Source of the DNA: CAWJHE01 sp964614855
GTDB lineage: Bacteria; Chloroflexota; Anaerolineae; Anaerolineales; UBA4823
Assembly: GCA_964614855.1 (NCBI GenBank)
Contig: CAZTMX010000082.1
Coordinates: forward strand, 1 to 11,729
Length of the DNA: 11,729 bases
Direction: 5' to 3'
Part shown: positions 6,954-11,729 of the stretch, piece after piece
Layout of the letters: every line of letters begins with the position of its first letter
Numbering within the stretch: the stretch's first letter is position 1
The notes under the pieces: model-generated
Seen by the model: the letters and a program-made list of their open reading frames with translations, nothing else
Database searches by the model: none
Told to the model about the DNA's origin: nothing
Made by a program: the position numbers and the translations under genes

Positions 6954-7700
6954 ATGATTATCGATTCCCACACGCATGTGGATCTTGTTGAAGCCTGGGG
7001 CTGGATGGACCCACCTGAAACCATCATCAGCTTGATGCAGGAAGCCGAGATACAGAAATCCATCGTGATGACTTACCGCGATGCACTCGCTCCGGATGAT
7101 CCTGCCACGTTGTATATTCACCAAGCATTACAAAAATATCCCGATCAACTGATCGGCTATGTGCGCATCAACCCCAACTCCCCAGGCGCGATTGAAGCGC
7201 TCGACCAGGCCATCTGCGACCTGGGTTTTATGGGGCTCAAACTTCATCCGGTCAGTTATGTCAGCTTTCCTTACACACAGGCGACGGTGACCCTGATGAA
7301 ACGAGCGGCACGCTACCATGCGCCGGTGCTTTTTCACACCGGCGATGAGTCGCTGGCGCTACCCGAACAGGTGGTTGAGGCAGCAGCTTTATGCCCAGAA
7401 GCGCTGGTGATCCTGGCGCACCTGGGTGGTTACTTTCACTGCCAGGCTGCGCTCGATGCAGGCAAAGAATACCCCACCGTGTATATTGACACCTCTGCCA
7501 TGCCTTATCCCTGGATGGTGCGCCAGGCGGTGGATGTTTTGGGCGTGGAACGGGTGTTATATGCCAGCGACGGCCCAGGATGCTTGCCCAAGCTTGAAGT
7601 GGAAAAGGTGCGCATGGCTGGCCTTTCGCCGCAAGAGCAGGAAATGGTTTTTCACGGCAATATCGAGCGCATCTTACAAGGAGTGAGCCATGTGCTTTGA
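6954..7700 (+). CDS. TIM-barrel metal-dependent amidohydrolase (amidohydrolase-2 / COG2159 family), active type
   Basis: A 248-residue protein, short but complete for the family, which includes hydrolases and non-oxidative decarboxylases that use a divalent metal. All expected ligands are present: Asp4-x-His6-x-His8 on strand 1 (IIDSHTHVD), Lys96/His98 in GLKLHP, His128 in VLFHTG, His156 in ILAHLGG, and Asp206 in YASDGP. The C-terminus has the usual FHGNIERIL helix. It is the first gene of a plus-strand pair; its TGA overlaps the next gene by 11 bp, so translation is likely coupled. It is divergent from the carbamate-kinase-like gene, 185 bp apart. The substrate is unknown; neighbours with carbamate-kinase and transport flavour hint at an amide-, carbamoyl- or carboxylate-bearing compound, but this is weak inference. 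Confidence 0.9.
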   Translation: MIIDSHTHVDLVEAWGWMDPPETIISLMQEAEIQKSIVMTYRDALAPDDPATLYIHQALQKYPDQLIGYVRINPNSPGAIEALDQAICDLGFMGLKLHPVSYVSFPYTQATVTLMKRAARYHAPVLFHTGDESLALPEQVVEAAALCPEALVILAHLGGYFHCQAALDAGKEYPTVYIDTSAMPYPWMVRQAVDVLGVERVLYASDGPGCLPKLEVEKVRMAGLSPQEQEMVFHGNIERILQGVSHVL

Positions 7701-8433
7701 TTTTCGTTCTTATCTAGGGGATAGTTTTGATGGACGCTCCCAAACAGTGGATGCCTTGCTGACCGCTATGGATGCATATGCGGTGAGCCAAACCCTGGTG
7801 ATGCCCTTCAAACCGCAGCAATATATGCTGGATCCGGTAAATAACTGGCTGGGCAACCTTGTGCGGCAGCACAATGACCGTCTGGTTGGTGCTGCTCGCA
7901 TCGATCCCTGGCAACCAGATGCATTGGAACATTTGACCCGGGCTGTGGAAATCTACGGCTTGAAGGCTTTGTATCTTGACCCGTGGGAAGAATCTTTTCG
8001 CATCGACATGCCTCAACTCGACCCGCTTGTAAACTATGCGCAATCTCACCGTCTACCCGTGATCATCGCAGCCGGGTTTCCCTGGCGCTCAGAAGCGCTC
8101 CAGGCGCTCAAGCTGGTCTTGCGCTGGCCGCAGGTGGATTTTGTTCTAACCAACGGCGGACAGATTAACATCAGCGGTCTGGGGCAGGCAGATGTCACCC
8201 TGGCGCTCAGCAAAGCCAGCAACCTGTACATCGAAACCGCCGGTGTGTACCGCCAGGATTTTCTGGAAGAAACGATCGCGGCTTTTGGCGCAGAGCGTGT
8301 TCTCTTTGGCAGCGGCGCCCCCAATTTTGACCTGGCTTATGAGAAGAAACGGATTGAATTACTAAAAATCAGCCCGGCTGAATTTGAGCTGGTGCAAAAC
8401 GGTAACGCGTTGCGACTGATTCAAATTGCGTAA
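7690..8433 (+). CDS. Amidohydrolase-2 paralogue lacking all metal ligands (pseudoenzyme)
   Basis: A 247-residue protein that follows the preceding amidohydrolase along its whole length: GLKALYLDP (90-98) for GLKLHP, VDFVLTNGGQ (149-158) for VILAHLGG, ERVLFGSGAPNFD (202-214) for ERVLYASDGP, and FELVQNGNALRLI at the end for MVFHGNIERIL. Each ligand position is changed: DxHTH reads DFRSY (Arg6, Tyr8), Lys/His of strand 3 are Tyr95/Asp97, the strand-5 His is Ala127, the next His is Asn155, and the strand-8 Asp is Gly209. It should bind no catalytic metal. AAGGAG (7678-7683) lies 6 nt before the ATG, inside the upstream gene, so production is coupled to the intact paralogue. A heteromeric partner or ligand-binding role is the simplest reading. 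The gap to the convergent MATE gene (8434-8470) holds no clear terminator. Confidence 0.85.
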   Translation: MCFDFRSYLGDSFDGRSQTVDALLTAMDAYAVSQTLVMPFKPQQYMLDPVNNWLGNLVRQHNDRLVGAARIDPWQPDALEHLTRAVEIYGLKALYLDPWEESFRIDMPQLDPLVNYAQSHRLPVIIAAGFPWRSEALQALKLVLRWPQVDFVLTNGGQINISGLGQADVTLALSKASNLYIETAGVYRQDFLEETIAAFGAERVLFGSGAPNFDLAYEKKRIELLKISPAEFELVQNGNALRLIQIA

Positions 8434-8470
8434 AGTTGTAAGCACGCATAATGTGCGGTTGTCCAATGCC

Positions 8471-9865
8471 TTACTCGGTTTGTGTCAGGTTGTGGATCCA
8501 ACGACGAGAGAGATAGCGGCGCAGACCCAGGGTAATTTTTACGATTTCTTCGCTCATCACAAACAAATAGACCAGGTGCACCGGTAGGTGAAATACAAAC
8601 GCAGCAAGAAGTGCCATGGGGACGCCCAGGATCCATATGATAATCCCATCCAAGAATAGCCCAAACCGGGTATCCCCACCGCTGCGAAACACCCCCAGGA
8701 TCATGATCATGTTACTGGCACGAATCCACAAGAAGAGAGAGATGATGCGCAAGACTTTCGCCGCACCGTCCACCACTTCTGGGGAGACTTTGTACAAGGA
8801 TAGGATCAGAGGGGAAATAATCAACACAACCAATCCCATGCCAACTGCCAGCAGCGCCCCCAATACTAGCGAGCGCCCAGCATAACGAAATGCCTGTTTT
8901 TCATCCCCTGCGCCGATCCAATTGCCAACCAACACGGCTGTGGAATGTGCAATGCCCGAGAATAGAACCAGCGCCAATTGATCCACCGTCAGGGCGATAT
9001 TGACAGCCGCCAGGGATTGCGTGCCGATGCGGGCGTAAATTACATTGTAGGTAGTAATCCCCAGCGACCACAGGATTTCGTTTGCCGCCACCGGCAGGAC
9101 AGGGTTCAATATCCTTTTTACAAAAGGGAAATTGAGATCGAACAACTCGGAAAGCTTTGCCGCCAACGGGGTTTTTAGACGGTAGGTCAGAAATAGAATC
9201 GCTGTGCATTCAACAACCCTTGAAATAACGATGGCTGTCGCTGCGCCTTTTACGCCTAAAGCCGGTAAGCCGAAAACACCAAAAATCAAACTGTAACTCA
9301 ATACGGTGTTCAGGCTTAATGCAAACACGCTGACTGCCAGGGGCAGCCGCACCTGGCCCACCGTTCTCAAGATCAACGAGAAGCTAAAACCAATCGCAAA
9401 GAAAGGAAATGACCAGCCGAAAAGGCGCAAGTAGTCGCTGCTTACCCGCACCACTTCAGGATCTTTGGAGTAAAAACCTATCAGCGTTTGCGGAAAGAAT
9501 TGCGATGCGATAAAGAATAATGCGCTTAATAACGAGCTAGATACCAACGCCAGGCCTAACACCCGGCGAATATTCACCACATCCCCTTTTCCCCAAAATT
9601 GGGCTGTGAAAATCGCCATCCCGGTATTTGCGCCAAACAAGAATAATTGAAAAAGAAAGAATATTTGGTTTGCCAGGGCAACCGAAGCCACAGCCGTATC
9701 ACCCAATTGCCCGATCATCACCTGCCCAATCATATTGAGCGACGATGTGAAGAATTGCTGCAGCATGATGGGCAACCCAATATGCAATAGGCGGCGGTAA
9801 TATTCGCGATCGCGAAAGAACGCCGTCCACCGCTGAATATTGGGGAAACTAGCAAAAGAATTCAA
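8471..9865 (-). CDS. MATE-family multidrug/toxin efflux transporter
   Basis: Integral inner-membrane antiporter of 464 residues, the usual size for 12-helix MATE proteins that export cationic drugs or metabolites against Na+ or H+. The two homologous halves show the family pattern: IGQLGDTAVASVALANQ (51-67) and TAQFWGKGD (87-95) in the first, and RIGTQSLAAVNIALTVDQ (279-296) with LVGNWIGAGDEKQA (312-325) in the second. A short amphipathic N-terminus (RDREYYRRLLHIGLP) precedes helix 1. The start is TTG at 9865-9863, with GGAG 7 nt upstream; the two ATGs just upstream are out of frame. The gene converges on the amidohydrolase pair and is divergent from argG, so it is probably a single-gene unit. 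Its substrate cannot be deduced. Confidence 0.93.
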   Translation of the reverse strand: MNSFASFPNIQRWTAFFRDREYYRRLLHIGLPIMLQQFFTSSLNMIGQVMIGQLGDTAVASVALANQIFFLFQLFLFGANTGMAIFTAQFWGKGDVVNIRRVLGLALVSSSLLSALFFIASQFFPQTLIGFYSKDPEVVRVSSDYLRLFGWSFPFFAIGFSFSLILRTVGQVRLPLAVSVFALSLNTVLSYSLIFGVFGLPALGVKGAATAIVISRVVECTAILFLTYRLKTPLAAKLSELFDLNFPFVKRILNPVLPVAANEILWSLGITTYNVIYARIGTQSLAAVNIALTVDQLALVLFSGIAHSTAVLVGNWIGAGDEKQAFRYAGRSLVLGALLAVGMGLVVLIISPLILSLYKVSPEVVDGAAKVLRIISLFLWIRASNMIMILGVFRSGGDTRFGLFLDGIIIWILGVPMALLAAFVFHLPVHLVYLFVMSEEIVKITLGLRRYLSRRWIHNLTQTE

Positions 9866-9895
9866 CCAGGGACTCCATTCATGGAAGCACCTGCC

Positions 9896-9914
9896 CTGCC
9901 TGTTGATCAGGCAG
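9896..9914 (-). promoter_or_regulatory. Hairpin in the MATE gene leader
   Basis: A perfect 7-bp inverted repeat, CTGCCTG (9896-9902) and CAGGCAG (9908-9914) with a 5-nt loop, lies in the ~78-nt untranslated leader between the candidate MATE transcription start and its TTG codon. No T-run follows. It may shape translation initiation or be a dyad operator; neither can be shown. Confidence 0.35.
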
Positions 9915-9949
9915 ATGGGTACCAGGTGGAAAATAGTTAAAAGCTACTA

Positions 9950-9978
9950 ATAGTACTTGAAACGAGCCTTATTGGCAA
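9950..9978 (-). promoter_or_regulatory. Candidate promoter of the MATE gene
   Basis: On the minus strand -35 TTGCCA (9978-9973) and -10 TACTAT (9955-9950) are 17 bp apart, predicting a start near 9943. The promoter is back to back with the argG leader promoter, 40 bp away. Confidence 0.5.
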
Positions 9979-10017
9979 TAGAACAAATATCCTCCGGTTG
10001 AAATCGAGATAAACATA

Positions 10018-10046
10018 TTGACGGATCCTTGTTGCAGTGATAAACT
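10018..10046 (+). promoter_or_regulatory. Promoter of the argG leader
   Basis: -35 TTGACG (10018-10023) and -10 TAAACT (10041-10046) with a 17-bp spacer, plus TGA just before the -10 (extended -10). Transcription should start around 10053-10057, at or only a few bases before the ATG of the leader ORF. Confidence 0.65.
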
Positions 10047-10056
10047 GTCCGGCATT

Positions 10057-10143
10057 ATGTTCGCACAGAAGACTTTTGAGGCTCGCTCCCGTCGTACCCG
10101 CCAACCATTTTCCTGGAATGGATGGCTGGCTGTGCGCGCCTGA
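10057..10143 (+). CDS. Arg-rich leader peptide of argG (candidate attenuator peptide)
   Basis: A 28-codon ORF, ATG at 10057 to TGA at 10141-10143. Four of the six codons from 10 to 15 of the peptide (R-S-R-R-T-R, bases 10084-10101) are arginine, and a fifth Arg lies at codon 27; the peptide is 18% Arg. It lies between a good promoter and an intrinsic terminator that stands about 30 bp before argG, the gene for argininosuccinate synthase. No SD is visible and the predicted start of transcription is 0-4 nt upstream, so it is probably translated as a leaderless or near-leaderless message. Known logic for such peptides: when charged tRNA-Arg is scarce the ribosome stalls at the Arg codons and prevents terminator formation. 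Assignment rests on position and composition, not homology. Confidence 0.6.
   Translation: MFAQKTFEARSRRTRQPFSWNGWLAVRA
10100..10126 (+). promoter_or_regulatory. Hairpin 1:2 of the argG attenuator
   Basis: Arms GCCAACCATT (10100-10109) and AATGGATGGC (10117-10126) pair at 9 of 10 positions (one A-A mismatch) around a 7-nt loop. The left arm begins at the last codon of the Arg cluster, where a stalled ribosome would mask it. The freed right arm could then pair, through TGGATGG (10119-10125), with CTATCCA (10192-10198), which spans the end of the terminator's left arm, its loop and the first base of its right arm. That competing pairing has one G-U and is modest in strength. Confidence 0.45.
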
Positions 10144-10185
10144 GGTCAAACTCAATCTCCCTGCGTAACAATAAAGTAGAAATCA

Positions 10186-10212
10186 GCCCTCCTATCCAGG
10201 AGGGCTTTTTTT
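10186..10212 (+). terminator. Intrinsic terminator (attenuator) upstream of argG
   Basis: Perfect 8-bp stem GCCCTCCT (10186-10193) and AGGAGGGC (10198-10205), 4-nt loop, followed by seven T (10206-10212). It is a textbook rho-independent terminator. No plus-strand gene other than the leader ORF lies upstream within 1.7 kb, so it must end the leader transcript (about 160 nt) before argG, 34 bp further on. Confidence 0.85.
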
Positions 10213-10245
10213 ATTCCTGCATTCAATCAGATTCTGGAGGTTATG

Positions 10246-11505
10246 ATGGCAAAGCAAGCTGTAAATAAGATCGTTCTGGCTTATTCGGGCGGGTTGGACA
10301 CTTCTGTGATTGTCCCCTGGCTCAAAGAGAATTACAACGCTGAAGTAGTTTGTTTTACCGCAGATGTCGGTCAGGGGGATGAGTTGGAAGGATTGGAACA
10401 AAAAGCGCTCGCCAGCGGCGCAAACCAGTTTGTCCTGCATGATATGCGCGAAGAATTCGCAGAAGAATATCTCTTCAAGATGTTGCGCAGCGGCGCAATT
10501 TATGAGCGCAAATACCTGTTGGGGACATCCATCGCACGACCGCTTATCGCCAAGCACATGGTCGAGGTGGCGCACGAAGTCGGGGCAGATGCCATCGCCC
10601 ACGGCGCTACCGGTAAAGGCAACGACCAGGTGCGCTTCGAGCTAACCGTCATGGCGCTCGATCCACGCTTAAAAGTGATTGCCCCGTGGCGGGAATGGGA
10701 TATCCGCTCGCGCGAAGACGCCATCGAATACGCCGCAGCCCATCATGTGCCCATAAGCCAATCCCTCAAATCAATCTACAGCCGGGATAGCAACCTGTGG
10801 CATCTCTCGCACGAAGGGGGTCTGCTGGAAGACCCGTGGAACGAACCGGATGAGAGCATGTTCCAGTTATCGGTCTCGCCTGAAAAAGCGCCTGACCAGC
10901 CAGCACTGGTGGAAATCCAATTTGAAACCGGTGTCCCGGTTGCTGTGAATAAAGAAAAGATGACGCCTGCAAAAATGATCGCTTTCTTGAACAAGTTGGG
11001 GGGAGAACACGGCATCGGGAGAGCCGACCTGGTAGAAAACCGGCTGGTTGGGATGAAATCCCACGGGGTGTATGAAACACCAGGCGGTACAATTCTGTAC
11101 GCCGCTCACAAAGAGATCGAATCACTGGTATTGGACCGCGAAACCATCCATTTCAAGGATATTGTTGCGCTTAAATATGCAGAAGTGGTCTATAACGGGA
11201 TGTGGTTCTCGCCGCTGCGCGAAGCCTTGGATGCCTTTGTGGACAGCACCCAGGGTCCGGTCACTGGCAAGGTGCTTCTCAAGCTTTATAAAGGCAATAT
11301 CATCCCCATCGGCAGGCAAAGCCCGTTCAGCCTGTACCGGGAAGATTTTGCCACCTTTGGGCAAGAAGATGTCTACGACCAGTCGGACGCAGAAGGGTTC
11401 ATCAAGCTGTTCGGTCTTTCGCTCAAAGTCCGGGCGTTGAACGGTTTGCCCGTCTCTGGGCTGCAGATCCCCAAGCCCGATTATTCACGCTTCAAGAGAG
11501 ACTGA
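10246..11505 (+). CDS. argG: Argininosuccinate synthase
   Basis: Cytoplasmic enzyme of arginine biosynthesis that joins citrulline and aspartate with ATP cleavage to AMP and PPi, giving argininosuccinate. The 419-residue protein is of normal length. It shows the N-type ATP pyrophosphatase loop AYSGGLDTS (12-20), FTADVGQGDELEGLE, the LLGTSIARPLIAK segment, GATGKGNDQVRFE (the citrulline/aspartate-binding region) and the conserved SRDSNLWHLSHEGGLLEDPW block. Two adjacent ATGs exist at 10243 and 10246; CTGGAGG ends at 10240, so 10246 has the better 5-nt spacing. It is preceded by a terminator and an Arg-rich leader ORF and so is probably controlled by arginine supply. No argH follows within the window and no clear terminator is seen directly after the gene. 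Confidence 0.97.
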   Translation: MAKQAVNKIVLAYSGGLDTSVIVPWLKENYNAEVVCFTADVGQGDELEGLEQKALASGANQFVLHDMREEFAEEYLFKMLRSGAIYERKYLLGTSIARPLIAKHMVEVAHEVGADAIAHGATGKGNDQVRFELTVMALDPRLKVIAPWREWDIRSREDAIEYAAAHHVPISQSLKSIYSRDSNLWHLSHEGGLLEDPWNEPDESMFQLSVSPEKAPDQPALVEIQFETGVPVAVNKEKMTPAKMIAFLNKLGGEHGIGRADLVENRLVGMKSHGVYETPGGTILYAAHKEIESLVLDRETIHFKDIVALKYAEVVYNGMWFSPLREALDAFVDSTQGPVTGKVLLKLYKGNIIPIGRQSPFSLYREDFATFGQEDVYDQSDAEGFIKLFGLSLKVRALNGLPVSGLQIPKPDYSRFKRD

Positions 11506-11563
11506 TTATTAGATCAGATGAACAATACAGTCTCATAACAAACACAACACTTCCCTAAACCAG

Positions 11564-11632
11564 TCAGGTGAGGCAAGGTGCGTGTGGGTGGTACAGGTCT
11601 TTGTATTGCTTGTAATAATCGAGTTTTTCCAT
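11564..11632 (-). pseudogene. Truncated N-terminal remnant resembling GyrI-like domain proteins
   Basis: A 22-codon ORF, ATG at 11632-11630 and TGA at 11566-11564, preceded by AAAAGGAG four bases before the start. The peptide MEKLDYYKQYKDLYHPHA closely resembles the first residues of GyrI-like small-molecule-binding proteins (pattern M-K-D-Y-K-K-x-K-x-L-Y-x-P). The expected continuation (V-D-V-P and the rest of the ~200-residue domain) is absent in all three frames before argG is reached. This looks like the 5' end of a gene whose remainder was deleted, with its ribosome site preserved. It could be a real micropeptide or chance; similarity is from memory of the family. Confidence 0.45.
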
Positions 11633-11664
11633 AGGACTCCTTTTCAAGCAGTGAAGACACATAT

Positions 11665-11695
11665 GAAAGAAATATCAGTAGTGTATATTTCTTTC
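11665..11695. promoter_or_regulatory. Perfect 11-bp inverted repeat downstream of argG
   Basis: GAAAGAAATAT (11665-11675) and ATATTTCTTTC (11685-11695) are exact reverse complements separated by 9 bp. There is no G/C-rich stem or T-tract, so it is more like an operator for a dimeric repressor than a terminator. It lies 33 bp upstream of the remnant gene's start and may have controlled it or a gene to the right of the window. The remaining bases of 11506-11729 show no other gene. Confidence 0.5.
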
Positions 11696-11729
11696 TGTAA
11701 AATCTAATCGCCAAAAAGCGGTAGGTCTG

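Noticed and set aside
8434..8470. Bidirectional terminator between the converging amidohydrolase and MATE genes
   Set aside because: Only 4-5 bp stems are possible and there is no T-tract.
9937..10155. 72-codon minus-strand open frame between the MATE gene and argG
   Set aside because: It overlaps both candidate promoters and the argG leader, and its sequence shows no family pattern.
10053..10212. T-box riboswitch or an independent small RNA (6S- or SRP-like) before argG
   Set aside because: There is no T-box consensus before the terminator and no GGAAGCAGC-type SRP loop. A separate sRNA is not excluded but the Arg-rich ORF explains the layout better.
11514..11714. 66-codon minus-strand open frame after argG
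   Set aside because: No SD or family signal; in another frame of the same strand the GyrI-like start has a proper ribosome site.

Overview
The window reads as bacterial chromosomal DNA of moderate G+C, probably from a Chloroflexota (Anaerolineae-like) organism. That placement is an inference from the flavour of the proteins: Ala/Pro-linked lipoprotein binding proteins, KdpD/KdpE-like signalling genes and COG2159-type amidohydrolases. No rRNA, tRNA, CRISPR array, transposase or phage gene was found.

Left part (1-6768, all minus strand). Read in the direction of transcription, the order is a carbamate-kinase-like gene (6768-5806), a degenerate histidine-kinase-like gene (5755-4997), an OmpR-type regulator with a degenerate receiver (4929-4210), a 345-bp structured leader, a lipoprotein that fuses two complete periplasmic binding proteins (3864-1492), an intercistronic hairpin, and a two-domain sugar-type ABC ATPase (1310 to beyond base 1). 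The first three genes are spaced 50-67 bp apart and look co-transcribed. The transport genes follow behind their own candidate promoter. Permease genes are not in the window and would be expected to the left.

Middle (6954-8433, plus strand). A divergent, translationally coupled pair of TIM-barrel amidohydrolase paralogues. The first keeps every metal ligand and the second has lost essentially all of them. The 185-bp divergent intergenic region holds an array of 11-bp-spaced AAAG half-sites lying between two outward-facing candidate promoters. This is the layout used by OmpR/PhoB-family regulators.

Right part. A MATE-family efflux pump (9865-8471, minus, TTG start) is divergent from argG (10246-11505, plus). 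Ahead of argG lies a complete candidate attenuator: a promoter, a 28-codon Arg-rich leader ORF that is nearly leaderless, a strong hairpin starting right at the Arg codons, and an intrinsic terminator. After argG lie a 22-codon remnant resembling the N-terminus of GyrI-like proteins and a perfect 11-bp inverted repeat.

Main points: (1) the locus 1-8433 is unusually rich in proteins that keep a catalytic fold but lack catalytic residues. The kinase-like protein has no H-box His, N-box or G-boxes. The regulator has Asn for the phospho-Asp and Met for the conserved Lys. One amidohydrolase has no metal site, and the carbamate-kinase-like protein has altered active-site motifs. It may be a ligand-sensing and uptake system run by pseudoenzymes. 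(2) argG appears to be controlled by arginine-codon attenuation. (3) The binding protein joins a branched-chain-amino-acid-type domain to a sugar-type domain in one lipoprotein. Functions at locus level are inference; the residue losses and repeats are read directly from the sequence.
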